NCBI RefSeq assembly: GCF_030463535.1
Contig: NC_132883.1
Location: 33,211,873-33,275,872, forward strand
DNA: 64,000 nucleotides
DNA from: Salminus brasiliensis
Taxonomy: Eukaryota; Chordata; Actinopteri; Characiformes; Bryconidae
Direction of reading: 5' to 3'
Position 1 is the first letter of the stretch. Each line of letters starts with the position of its first letter. A model generated the notes under the pieces. The model was not told where the DNA came from, did not search any database, and saw nothing but the letters and a program-made list of their open reading frames with translations. Of the stretch, positions 1-22,800 are shown piece after piece. A program made the translations under genes and the position numbers.

Positions 1-134
1 GTCATAGAATTAAAGCTTTGATCTGTCACTGTATCTGTCTGTGCTAACAATTTTATTACCAAAAATATTGTGTGTGACAAGAATCAAAACAATGCTACAG
101 TTTCAGAGTGTCAGAACATGTGTATGAGTCTCAC

Positions 135-9801
<9,667 letters not shown>

Positions 9802-9807
9802 CAGAGC

Positions 9808-9816
9808 TCACTTCAT
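9808..9816 (-). promoter_or_regulatory. Minimal upstream ORF (ATG-AAG-TGA) just before the kinase start
   Basis: In the 5' leader part of exon 9672-9823 there is an ATG followed by one codon and a stop. The stop ends 6 nt before the main ATG (9801-9799). Such a two-codon uORF could tune initiation by reinitiation or leaky scanning. A second in-frame Met is codon 4 of the main ORF (MDRM). Function is inferred, not shown. Confidence 0.4.
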
Positions 9817-12284
9817 CGAGGGCCTGCAAAGACAATCATAGCGCAGTCAGTATCTACAAATACAACCTCCATACACGTGATAAACAGTCCATTTAGCGAT
9901 TGTAACACAGCATTTTACTCATTTATGGAACAAATACCAGCAATCAACATTATTCAACTTGTTTCAACAAACCAATCAAACAAGATCAACTTACATAGCT
10001 TAACACAACTAATGTTATCATTAGTTGTGTCACAATCAATAGTTCCACCTGGAAACCGGTTTGCCAATGCTCTTGTACTAGCAATGACCTGTGCAGCAAG
10101 CACGGTCAAGTGCACAAGGAGCGCACAAAGAAGTCGCACAAGCACCAACCAAAATCTTGCACAACTGTGCTTGAAGCCCATGCCTGTGTGAAAGTTCCCT
10201 TTTGCAGTGTACCGCAAACTCCCTACAGCTGGACTGGTCAGAGATAACCCTGTTTGTCTGCAGTATCTAGTTATTACCCAAGAACACCATTGAAACCAAT
10301 ACTGTCAGTAATAGTGATCTGATAAGCTCAGTTTCTTAACAGCTTCATAGTATTAAGATCTTCGTAAATGGTAAACAGATTGTTAAATGTTAGAGCATCA
10401 CAATAAATAATTATATTATTTAATGTGAGCTAAGAGGGTTACCCCTGCTTTAAGCTTTAAGTTGTTAGCAACATGCCATGCTAAAGTTAGCTTAAACTGA
10501 CTAGTGTATAAAATATAAAATTACTGTACTTAAATCGCACTGACTGAAATGTGTACAGAAACTGTGACTTTAGTGTACCGTTAAACCCCTAGTGTATAGT
10601 ACGCAGCCAGTGCAGGCATTTGATGTTTTATTTCAAGCACACATGATGCAATTAATTGAGCCTTTAAAAACTTGCATCAGGTGTGCTTGAGACAACACCT
10701 GATTTGCAAATGTGTTCTCTTATGAGGATTCTTTTCTGGGGGTTAAATAATTCTGAGACTAGTCATTAAAAGAGGTAAATATATTGTGTTGAATTTGGAG
10801 AGTTATAGTTATATTAGGCTATTTAACTTGTTCTTGTTTAATTGGTCTATTGCAAACAGCTGAACGTTTGTGAGTCAAAACAATGTTTTTTGTTCACAAC
10901 TGGCAGCAGAACAACAGGTTATAATTAAACAGGTTTTTATTATGCTTTTTGTTACAAAATAAGGCATGCATGACGTGTTCAAAGAATTGAATTTTGCATC
11001 AATCCACAGAAAATATTACATGGGTACTGCTCTGGTGTTAAACATAGATTTGTTACAGGACTGGATGAGAGTGATGCTTTTTCCCTTCTAATACCTGGGA
11101 AAGTCATTTTCACTTTTCCTCTAATTTAACACTACTTTCCCTGCAGCAATTAGTGATGCATGTCCGGGTTTTCAGGAAATTACTCCAATTCTGCTCCCTG
11201 CTCGTCATTTAAGGTGGAACCATAAATGTAAATAAAAAGCTGGTGAATGAGACCATTTGATTCTGTGAAACAATTTGTTAATTTCTGGTTTTAGCTTTTA
11301 CTACTTGTACTGTTTCTAGTCTTTGTTTATTGCATTCCTAATCTTCAAGAATATAAATCAGATGCCCAAAGCTTGCGCTTACAGCGGCTGAACAGATACC
11401 AGTCTACAACATAGGTCACCAATCTTATCTAAAAGGGCTGGTGTGGCTGCAGGTGCACCTAGCTCTACTTGTGGAATTAGTTGTGGTCTCAGTTTTCAAA
11501 TGACTTAATTAGTTAGATGATGTGAGCTGCTTGGTTAACTGAATATGGTTGGTTAAAGCGAATATAGCTAGCTTTGGGGGTTTGATGTTCTTGCATGCCT
11601 ATTAGCTAAGATTAGGTTGGGTGCACTCTTTAAAAGGGTATAAAGGGGTCTTTAAGCAATGCCATAGAATAACCTCTTTTGGTGCCATTAAGGACCATGT
11701 TTGTAAAAAAACATTTAGTGTAAGTGTAAAGAACCTTTCAAAAGTTTTAAAGCTCAGAGGGTCAAATAGGTAATAAGATTTTGATCAAAGCCTAATGTTT
11801 TGTAAATCCGACTCCAATAAAAAAAAATTTATTAGCTAGTCGAGGTAGAGATGGAAGATTGACCAACTGCCAAAATATGCGATTGGTGGGGATGTGTGTA
11901 ACTTTGCCAACCCAGAGAGCCGACCAGATCATTTTCGCAGCTCTGTGTGGGGCTCAACGTGCCTTGTAAGGGAAACACCACTAACTGGATACCTCTCTGT
12001 GAGATGTCTCAACTGTCTCAAGTACAGTGAGAATTTGAACACATCAGACCTAGCAAACACCATTAACCACACAAAACAGCAAACCACATTTAACCACTAC
12101 CAAAAGTACAGCAGCAACAGTCAGAAAGCTGAAAGGAATTGCATCCAAAGTTTAAGTAGTTTCCATTTTAAGCTACACTATACAGTTCTGTATGGGAATT
12201 CAGTGTTTTAGATGTGGTTAATTCCAAAACGTAAGAGATATTACAATGTACAGAACATTACAGAAACCCTGCATGATGATGCAT

Positions 12285-12590
12285 CATCAATAGTTTGCAT
12301 GGAGAGAATAATGTTGCATCCAGCCCCACCCTCGATCGGTATCAGCAATTGACTGACCGAGCTAAAAGGCAATCGGTATCGGCCCCAAAAACGCCGATCA
12401 GTCCTCTAAACAGAGGCAAAGACAGGATGGGAAGGAAGCTGAAGGAGACTGACAAGGCTGATCGAGCTGATCTGATCAGGCACCACTCTAAAGTCTGTGT
12501 ATTTGAATAAGCTTGTAGGACCTTCAACCTGTCTTGCCGACAGCCTTACTTGACATCAGCACCTTTGGCGGATCGGTCTGTTGCAAATTG
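12285..12590. mobile_element. Probable hAT-related non-autonomous fragment
   Basis: Contains repeated GATCGGTATC- and GCCGATCAG-like blocks (for example ATCGGTATCGGCCCC) of the kind common in fish hAT-type repeats. No coding capacity or clear ends. A shorter piece with similar words (GTATCTGTATCGGGCAG) is near 51480. Confidence 0.35.
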
Positions 12591-14216
12591 ATGGAAAGCA
12601 TTTAAGTTATATTAGATCTACTGTGTAGGAGTCACTAAACAGCCATATTTTATTTACATCTATCGCTGCTCTAAACATTCATGATGAACAAACATTTTGG
12701 GGTTTTATATATCCTGAGCATGCAGCCAGATCCCCTTAGTTAAGACTTAGTCCCCCATGCATTATTTGCTGATGTTCCCAACCATAATTAAGAAACACAA
12801 TAAGTCATACACACAATCAAAAGCTTTTGATATTTTTGCTATATTTTATCAAATAACTTGCGATCTACATTTAAATGATGCAACTCGGTGGTTTAAGTAC
12901 AAGGGTCAAAAATATCTGTTAAATGTTGTTAATATATTGCAATGGCACTAAGCAGGGAGATTTTGTGTTCGTGCTGTCATCGCACATATATAAGATGCAT
13001 AGCTTTGAGTTATTCTGGAGCACTGCTCATGGTTGTCCTCCTTTCATCTTCCTATGATATGGAACCTAAGTTACATTGATTTACTATAGTATCATATGTA
13101 TTTTTTTATGTATTTGCAACACAATGCTTTTGTTGTTCAAAAAAATAAACATTTTAAGTGATCATTTATAGTGTACATCACTGTGTCCCATTAGTGCCAT
13201 TTAATTATCCATCAGTCCCATTTAATTATCTAGATTAATTTTAAATATTCTTCATAATCAATAAAGGCACTTTGATTACAAATACACTGCCGGCCACGTC
13301 TTCTTGTACTCCGCTTTAATGTTTCCAGCTAAAGCTGTTCCACCTAGTTTGTATCAGCACTACTTTTTACGCTGCTGCACCACGGCCATTGCTGGGCACG
13401 AGCTTGTCTTACTCTGGGCCATGTAGGCTTTGCTTTTAACCTTTTAACAGGAATGAAACGCGATAAATGTGTTCGTATTTAATGGAACTGACTTTCCCTG
13501 TAGCATTTAATTTTCGGTTACACCGATAATGTACACCACCGACAGTTCCAGTAAAGTGTTGGTAGCTAGCTAACGCTACCAGCCAGTTGCTAGCACTAGC
13601 ACTAGGTAGCCCGATAGGTAGCCTCTGTTATAAGTTAGCTAGACATTTGACACACCAGATAGACACGTATCCAAGCCAAATTCTTAAGACTCGGTCATTT
13701 AGCTACTTAGTTAAGTCGACCAGCCGATTCTGAGGTTTAAACAGCAACGTGTTTTTTATTAAGCCTGGTTAGACAGAAGGTCGCACTGAGCAAAGTAACG
13801 TTAGCTAGCATCTTTGTTTTCGTTAGCTAGCTAACCGGCTAAAGTTGGCTAGCAGCAGCAGAATAGTTTAGAAGCACATTACTAGCCAGCAGGGAAAGCG
13901 TCGTACTGCGCTGCAGTCCTGCGGAGTTTGTTTAGTTTTTTGTTTTGTTTTTTTGAGCCTGGGTGTCGAGCGAGGAAAATTACAAAACAGAACTGTGTCG
14001 TTCAGCAAGTGCTGTCCTGCATAATTTAACTTTCAAACAGGAGACAACGATAGACCGTACACATTAGGTACAGCTACAGGGACAAACAAACCTGACATTG
14101 GAAAGATCGTTTAGGTTGAGTCCAAATGGTATTAAAAGAAAAAGACAACAGACAGAGAAGTCCAATATCCATCGTGACTAAAATAGCTAGCGATAGCTAA
14201 CATATTACAGCCATAC

Positions 14217-14345
14217 CTGTCCTGGGATCCGGATATGGGCCGACACTCCAGCTGCAGTGTCCCAGCACCCAGAGACACAACTGAACTCACTGCGTCAACT
14301 TCGCGTTTTGAACGAGGCTAAAGAATTAAAACACAAAAGCGGAGT
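14217..14345 (-). promoter_or_regulatory. cdk16: Putative 5' noncoding exon and CpG-rich promoter of the PCTAIRE kinase
   Basis: On the minus strand a good splice donor (GGACAG followed by GTATGG) lies at 14216/14217. It would splice to the acceptor at 9824, whose exon (9823-9672) carries the start codon. Sequence from about 14217 to 14570 is richer in GC and CpG than its surroundings, as expected of a housekeeping-type promoter. The transcription start is not determined, so the upper coordinate is approximate. Intron 1 (9824-14216) shows no other exon; it holds a probable hAT-related piece near 12280. Confidence 0.5.
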
Positions 14346-14364
14346 CTAAATTACACGAACATGG

Positions 14365-14562
14365 TCATTTGAGCAGGGCCGAGACGCTGTCTTTCTTGGC
14401 CGATGTCGTCACTCCGACCACCTCGTAGACTTTGTGTTCACCAGCAGTTAGGAGCACATCCTCGTCCAGGACCGAGCGTGATGCCCGAATACCGAATAGA
14501 GAGGAATCAACCATCCCGGAAAACACCGCAACGGCGTGAGATGCGTGTACGGTGACTTCCAA
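14365..14562 (-). other. Unassigned 65-codon ORF in the CpG-rich region upstream of the kinase exon
   Basis: Open frame from an ATG at 14562 to a TGA at 14365 on the minus strand, lying just upstream of the putative first exon of the PCTAIRE kinase. It has a balanced amino-acid composition (for example EHKVYEVVGVT) but I recognise no family. It could be a uORF if transcription starts near 14.6 kb, a separate microprotein, or simply an ORF kept open by local base composition. No domain, signal peptide or membrane segment is visible. Confidence 0.2.
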
Positions 14563-14599
14563 AAGGGGGACACAAAAATCACAACTATTGTAGCTACAT

Positions 14600-16914
14600 G
14601 ATTTAAAGAGTTAAATATTAAAATAGAATTGAAAACTGAACGTTTGTAGTTGTATATCACCGCAGTTACTAGACAATTTTAAACCATTCTGAAATACCAG
14701 CACGGTGTTGGATTAGTCCGTTTCAGTGGGCAAATCAGGGACAAATTATAATGTCAGGTAGGAAAAAGAGTAAAGTATGGTATTTGGCTTCACACCAAAT
14801 TGAACGAACTGGCACATTTACAGAAACACATAACAAGAAAATAAACAGCCCAGCCGTAATTATCAGCATCACATTTGTTGTTCACGTTTATGTTTAGGGC
14901 TTAGCAAGTGAATTGCAGATTGAAATTGGTGGATTTACTTGTTTAGCTCATATCATAGTCCCCATCCCCCATCCCATTTGGGTCATTGTCTTAATAAAGC
15001 ACTCAGTGAGTATGCAGGCATTTTCATGCAGCTCTTTCATCTACAGTTGTACTAGCAATAGAAATGAGAGAGCCAGTTACAGAGGCTGCCCCATGTGGCT
15101 AACTATAAATCTACAAGGAATAGGTAATATCACTTAATACCAATTTTAAAAATTATTTTCTTACAAATGTTATATTTGAAGTCTTTGCATTAGCATAAAA
15201 CAAATATGAATAAACTTTTGTGGAGTGAAAACTAAATAATCTACCATTGTAGAGCATTGGTCTGGTCTGATACTGATGTCATGTACACATCTGCCATTCC
15301 AGATACATAAACATTATTATTTGGGACTAAATGTACCTGGATTGGCATTATGGAGAAATATAACAAATATTTGTAGGGGGTTACAAAGACAGTCAAATGA
15401 TTAAAAAATGCACCAGTATGAAATGGTGAAAAAATCTAATATGTCCAAATGCATTAATTTTAAGCAAATATCTGCCACATTTTCTCAAACCAATTTCTCA
15501 AAAAGAAACATCAGGACTGACAGTACTGACACTTCAGTATCCAGTGCACCCCTAGAACATTCCATAGATGAAAAAGGAGGATTTTGTTTTCATAAATAAG
15601 GGACATTTTAGGTTAATTTCACTATTTGACATAATTCGAATCTGGCAGTTGTGCTTTATATTGTCAAAATGTCATGATTATGGATTGATAGAACAAAATG
15701 ACTTGGACGCTAACATCCACTTAAAGGTATTTGCTTCTTCAATAAGGTTAGCCTTTTTTGGACATAAAAGGTTTTTGTGACAGCAACAATTTGTATGCAG
15801 AGAGTGAAGAGGGCTTGTTATAAAAAAGCCTCCCCTCTATCATAAACCACATTAAAATAGCTGTTCCTCCATGCAAATCTTTTCAACATGGTCATCTATT
15901 TTGTCTGTATTTGTTTTCTGTCTGAATTGTTTTCTGCTGCTCTTTTTGTAAAAAATATTGCCCGTCTTCCAGAGGAACTGTATTTAGTTCATCATCTCAA
16001 CACATGGCTGTAATGTGAACCGACAAAGCTGACTTTGAGGTTGGCTTTGGTAAGATTGTATACCTTACTTGATGTGAAATTACTATACATGACTAGTCCA
16101 TTTTGACATTCCAAGATATATTCTTTGCAATTATTTATACATAATATTACAAGATCTATCAGCTCTGGATGTTGTCTATGAAGCTAATTGAGTTAATTTC
16201 CACTCAGGATTAGTGATAATAATAATAATATTTATTTTCATAACATAATTGATAGCACCTCTCATACAGTCGCTTTTCTTGTCCCACTCCCAGGGATCCC
16301 ATGCAGATTTTGGTTTTCGCATCTCTAAAAAGCACTTATTATGCACTAGGAAGAATTGGCTCAATTATCAGCATGTGAAACACTGAAGAAGAGAAAGTAG
16401 AAAAACAAATAAATTGCTTCCAAGTGGTGCAGCAGTCTAAGTGGCAGCCCAGTTATTGGGGGAGCGCTGTTTTTTTTTTTTTTATCTCCAGTGATGCCAC
16501 AGCCATAAATGTTAAGGGTCCTAAGCGGTGTCTGAAGCTGCACTTTACAGTGCAGTACTTAAGGGGGTTCTGCCATTTTTACTGGTGTCTGAAAACATAG
16601 CTTATTTGACAATAACTTGTTAACAGTGTACCCTAAAAGACATGGGATACCCATATTTCATTGCCTTGTTTGGTTTGAAGACTAATGTTCAGATAGTCTA
16701 AAAGACACAATCTGCTGTCGCACAGCAATACGCTCACCCACAGGTTGAGGTGAAAGAAAGGGTAATTGCCCAGAAAGCAAAACCAGTTGTACTCTCTGGG
16801 ATTCCTGGTCATGGATTGCCTAGGTACCAGTGGCATTCAAACCTGATGCCATAGCAGGAGTCCATAATATTGAGAACTGACAAATCTCTACACTTTAATA
16901 TAGATGATTGTGCA
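14600..16914. other. Intergenic spacer between the kinase promoter and the aaas 3' end
   Basis: AT-rich sequence with no ORF or splice pattern that I can attach to a protein family. It carries a short (AAT)n run at 16216-16230 and the SINE-like piece near 16421. Nothing else recognised. Confidence 0.5.
16421..16545. mobile_element. tRNA-derived SINE-like fragment
   Basis: The segment AGTGGTGCAGCAGTCTAAG resembles the head (box A side) of teleost tRNA-derived SINEs. A poly-T run follows at 16470-16483. No full tRNA cloverleaf can be drawn, so this is not a tRNA gene. Confidence 0.35.
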
Positions 16915-16934
16915 TAGCGATGAGGAAATCCGTA

Positions 16935-16940
16935 TTTATT
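16935..16940 (-). terminator. Polyadenylation signal of aaas
   Basis: AATAAA on the minus strand, about 72 nt past the aaas stop codon. This gives a very short 3' UTR. No competing coding feature is near. Confidence 0.6.
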
Positions 16941-17011
16941 AGTTTGTGCACAACAGAGTAATTACAGGCTTTTGCTGGGAGTAAGTATGAAAAAACACAT
17001 CTTTTACATGT

Positions 17012-19820
17012 TTAGGATATTTGTTCCGTGTAGAGTGTATGTGTACTACTGTAATCTTCCGTCTTGCTGGTAAAGTGTGGGAGTGGAGGGCTTCCACCTG
17101 AATGTGCCCTCCCCACGCAAACAAAGTAGAAAGGCACATGTGAAATTTGCCCATTAGACCAGCACTGCAAAGAAAAACAAACACCAGTTGAAACGCAAGG
17201 ATTCACAGTAATTTTGTGTTTATACATTTTAATGGCAACCAGAAACAAATTTTATATTATCATCCATTTCATAGATGTGGTTTACATTTGGTCTTGGAAT
17301 AAACTGCAATGCCAAGTTCTTCATTTCTTTTTTAAATCTAACAATCTGGCCTGGAGTTCTTTTTTTTCCCAAACTTGAATATAATAACTGGTCATGCCAC
17401 CTTTGGTGTCAACAACTGCATCAGATAGGTCTGACTCTTTCTCATGCTGTGGTGGAATTCCTCACCACAGGTCATACAGAAAGCAATGCTGGTTTTTAAT
17501 TATATGCGTATAGATTTAAAGTCATAGCATCAGAATCAGTGACAGCCAGGCCCTGAGGTTTATAGAGAAAGTAAATAGATACTAGTATTAGTATAGCAAT
17601 TTTTCAAGGCATTAGATCACTGCTAGATAATTGTTAGAAACAGCCTGTGTGATCACAAATTATTTAGAGTATGTAAGTCATTAGAACTGAATAAGCAAAA
17701 ATATCTACTACTTTCCGACTAACCTTTTACAGAAGTGCCTTTAGCAAAATCTGTTAGCACGTCCACACAAAAACAGAGCCATGTACAGCACTGATTAAGC
17801 ACATGACAAAAACACACTCACCACTGTGAGCAATGCACCATGCTGGAAATGAGGATGAAAGTGTATCAGTCTAGGCTCTGCTCCGACCTCCCCACTCACA
17901 AAACCGCTAGAGAACAGCAAATAAAAAGGTAAAAAATAAAGCAGGATTAAATAAACTCTTTAGAGTTTGAGACTAATTATGTACACAGTCCTATAAAAAA
18001 TATTTTATCAGAGAATATGAATGAAATCACAAAAACTTTTCCACTCATGGTTAGTGGTTGGGTAAAGCCATTTATTGTCAAATGACGTTTTTCTCTTTTA
18101 AAATCATAATAACAACCAAAAACATCTAAATGACCCTGATCAAAAGTTTACATACCCTGGTGATTTTGGCCTGATAACATGCACAGAAGTTGACACAAAT
18201 TGGTTTGAATGGCTACTAAAGGTAACATCCTCACCTGTGACCTGTATGCTTGTAATCAGTGTGTGTATAAAAGCTGAGTGAGTTTCTGGGATCCAGACAG
18301 ACTCTTGCACCTTTCATCCAGCCACTCGCGTTTCTGGATTGTGAGTCATGAAGAAAGCAAAAGAATTGTCAAATTCTTTGGATATCTACTAAAAGATATC
18401 CATGGAATCGATAATGCCAGTCAGCTGTGATTAACAAATGGAAAACCAGGGGGTCTGTAAAAACCAAACCACGGTCAGGTAGACCAACAAAAATTTCGGC
18501 CACAACTGCCAGGAAAATTGTTCGGGATGCAAAGAAAAAACCCACAAATAACGTCAGCTGAAATACAAGACTCTCTGAAAACTAGCAGAAGAAAGCCATT
18601 ACTGCGCAAATGCCACAAAGTATCTTGTCTATAATACGCCAAACAGCACAGAGACAAGCCTCAAAACTTCTGGAACAAAGTCATTTGGAGTGATGAGACC
18701 AAAATCGAACTTTTTGGCCACAACCATAAACGTTACATTTGGAGAGGTGTTAACAAGGCCTATGATGAAAGGAACAAGATTCCTACTGTAAAGCATGGTG
18801 GTGGCTCGCTAATGTTTTGGGGATGTGTGAGCTACAAACACACAGGTCAGCTTGGTTGAAGGAAAGATGAATGCAACACATTATCGGCAAATCCTTGAGG
18901 CAAATTTGCACTCATTAGCCTGGAAGCTGTGCATGGGACGTACTTGGACATTCCAACATGACAACGATCCAAAACACAAGGCCAAGTCGACCAGTCATTG
19001 GCTACAGCAGTACAAAGTGAAGGTTCTGGAGTGGTCATCTCATTCTCCTGACCTCAATATCATTGAGCCACTCTGGGGAGCCTCATCCACAGCTACCACA
19101 AAAGACTTCAAGCTGTCATTGATGTTAGAGGGGGCAATACATGGTATTAAGAACTGGGGTATGTAAACTGTTGATCAGGGTCATTTGGATGTTTTTGGTT
19201 GTCATTATGATTTAAAGAGAGAAAACACAGTCATTATATATAGCCTTCACCCAATCACTAACCATGAGTGGAAAAAGTGTGTGTTATCATTCATATACTC
19301 ATATTTTCTATGTAAACTTTTGAGCACAACTGTAGATAGACAGAACTTGCTCACTGCAAAACACAGAACAAAATCAGGGTATTCAGACAATCAGGAAATG
19401 CAATATGAAATGCAACATTAAAATACATAAACTATATAACAAAAAGTAAACAATGCAATACATGTCATACTGTGATAAAACTTCACACAGATGTGGGATG
19501 AGACAAAAGAAAACTTATCTCTATAACGTTATACTTTTTTTTTGCTTTAGTAAGTAAAGTAGAAAATATTTAATTTTAATACAGTGGATAAGTGTATGGA
19601 ATGTCTGACTACAATGATTTTGTTTTGTAAGGTTTTACTGTCAAGATTAATGTGCAAATCGACATAACAGTATCTCCTTTCTGTCACATGATTATATTTA
19701 CCATGGAAGCAACTCAAAGATGGGACTGGAGCGTGTTTTAAACACAGCAATGACAGCAGGATGACTGGAGGATTCTGCATTACCTGGTAAGAATTACAAA
19801 AAAAAAAGGAATTACTTTAT

Positions 19821-19889
<69 letters not shown>

Positions 19890-22800
19890 TGTTAGAGAAC
19901 TGCATTATAGGGTAGCATCCTGGGGTCAAAGTCTCCATAACAACCATCAGACGCTATCTACATGCCAACAAGCTGATTGGGAGGCAGGCCCGGAAAAAGC
20001 CTTTTCTCACTCACATGCATAAACGTAAATGTCTGGAGTTCGCTAAGCGGTACTGACACAAAAGATAAGTATGCAGAAAAGCACCTCATGCCCACTGTGA
20101 AGTATGGGAGAAGATTGGTGATGATGTGGGCTTGTTTCTCTTCCAAAGGCCCTGGGAACCTTGTTACAGTGCATGGCATCATGAACTCTTTGAAATACCA
20201 GGACATTTTGAATCAAAATCTGGTGACTTTTGCCCCAATTTTGTCCAAAAGAAATTATTACATTTAAATAAAATGTGCGTTCCAATTGCATGTTAATTTG
20301 TAATACCAGGTATGTAGTATATATATATCCAAGATAAGTGTAAAAGTTGAGCATACTCAAATAGCCATGATGCATACTTCCTGGCCAGTTTATGAGTGTG
20401 GTTTCCATGGGCACCACTATTCCATAATGCAAAAACCAAAAGGGAGGAATTAGTAGAAAGATTAGAGGGAAACAATTTCTTAATTTCTCTTCCAATTTCT
20501 TAAATGTGCTTGAAGGAATCAGAGAGGGGGCTTTCAGAGCAAAGAAACACAGGTGCATCCTATGCACAAGACCTTTTTTTCATTTTATCTCTTTCACTTC
20601 CCTGTTTTCATTGGACAATTACAGGTAATTGGTGAGTGCTGCAAAAGGTTGATGAAAAGTTAGTTAAACTGTTGATGTGTCTGAATTTCAAAAAGCATAC
20701 TCGAATCGTTGTGTGTACCTTTCAAGAGCACAGCCAGCCTCTCTCCAGTGGGATCCCAAGCAAGAGATTGAACCTCTCCTCCAACACTGATTACCACAGG
20801 ATAAGTGACATGTCAATGAATATTAAATGATCAAAAAGGTGTAAAGGGCTACTACAGATACTACAGATGTACAATGATATTAAATAAAAATATATATACA
20901 CTGCACTCTGGAGGACCTGAATGTGCAAAAAAGTACTTAATTTTATTCATTTTATTACATTTACAGCCCTCCTTTAATAATAAAGGTTTTGTTGCTCTAT
21001 TTGACTCTAGCCAAGAAAAAGAAACAAGAAACAAAATGTCACAATATTAATAATGCACTCTGCGTACCCAAGATTGTAGTAAAATAAATGCAATAAATGA
21101 AATACCAGATCTAACTCTGATGTATATGTCAGGAAAAATGATCTCAGTGGGAATTACACTTTTTGATTAAGCAAAAAAAACCAAAACATTTTATTTAAAT
21201 GTGCTTTAAAATACATTGTACATTTTGTTATGTGACTCATGCACACGCCCACGCTGCAATGAAACGATATACTGTGAAGTCCTACTAGAAGCTACAACTA
21301 CATAGAAGTACACTCAAATATACTGCTTACGTGATGTCACCATCAATCCCACTGAAGGTGATTTCAGAAAGATCAGCAACAACTGCAGCAGATTTGGGTC
21401 CTCCTAATCATAGAAATGTAAACAGAAAGCAATTTATAAAATTACACATTACATGCTGAGCCAACGTTTGAGACAATCCAACTATTGACTTTTACTTAAG
21501 ATAATTATATAAAATGCTAAAAATTGCTGGCATCTTGTGCAAAAAAGGCCAAGAAAAAACTACCGTTTACCTGCTTGATCCAACAGAGGTATCTTTTCAT
21601 GTATCCTTTAATATAATTTAGTTCATTTAATAATTAGCTCTATTTCATGGGCAGAAATTTGTCAAGAGACATGTCAAACTGCCTGACCAACATGTCAGAT
21701 GATAACAAAAATGAGTAGGAAAGACAATGGCTAAAACAATTGTTATACCAATACTGTCTACCACTCTGAAAAAGATTAAAGAGGTTTAAAAACCTAAAAA
21801 GGGTTTGTTACACTGGCTATGCCTTACACTGTATAACAATTCTGAAAGGTTACAGTTTCTTTCACACTGCAGTTTACTGCAGTGAATGGTTCTCAGAGTA
21901 CATGTTAAACCATATGTATCCTACTGGAGCTTTTTGTGGCCCTTTTCTGGGTTTTATAAATTGCAGTAATAAAGGTAACAAGTGGTGACAAGAATCAGCA
22001 GTCAATCAAATTCACTGGGGCTGTGTTTAGAGTTTTTAGATGCTGCGCATGGTTTCCTGTGGTCCTGATCACATTGTGTTTTACTTGTTTTGATAGATGT
22101 AGACATAGACTGTAGAGCAACAATTAGACCAAAACAGAAAAAAGGAGAAGTTCAAAATTTCACAAATACCAACAACTGAGCAGCTGATTATAGAAATGAA
22201 TTGTTCTGTAAACAGAAGTATGCAATTGCAAAGGAGTTTGCAAAGCTTTGTATGAGAAGCTTGAGGTACTGGACATTGGGCTAGGATCACCTCACACTGA
22301 GTGGGGAAGATTCCTGGCACCAGGATGAACTTTCATGGTGAAAGTCTGAGAGAAACTAGTAAAGGCAAGAGGAGTAAAGAGACTATGAGACTAGTTGAGC
22401 AAAAAAGGGGGACCCCAGTTGCTAAAAGCATCACTACACAGACCAGCATTTAGCTACCAAAACATGTGTTCAGTAAGATATCTTTTCAGATAGCTCTGAT
22501 TTTCTGAAAGAATGGGATGCATTTGAAATAGAAGTACATCAACAATATTTTGTCTTTCTCTCTGGAAGCTTTGTGTGCAAGATGAGTGACGAAAAATAGC
22601 AATTAATTATTATTACTGCTAGATTACTAATAATTTTGCAACAGGAAGTACCTGTCATGTCTGAAAACGTCAGTGCATATATCACCATTTCTCCCTGAAC
22701 ACTGAACAACAATCGACTTCCATCAGGACTCCAGCATCCAGACTAAGGAGGAGAAAATGCGGAAAATAGCAAATTAAGAAGTATAACACAGAAAACAATA

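Noticed and set aside
16421..16545. tRNA gene
   Set aside because: Only a box A-like stretch; no acceptor stem or anticodon arm can be formed.
20043..20567. 174-codon minus-strand frame
   Set aside because: Antisense to the Tc1 transposase fragment and aaas intron; no family resemblance and no splice support.
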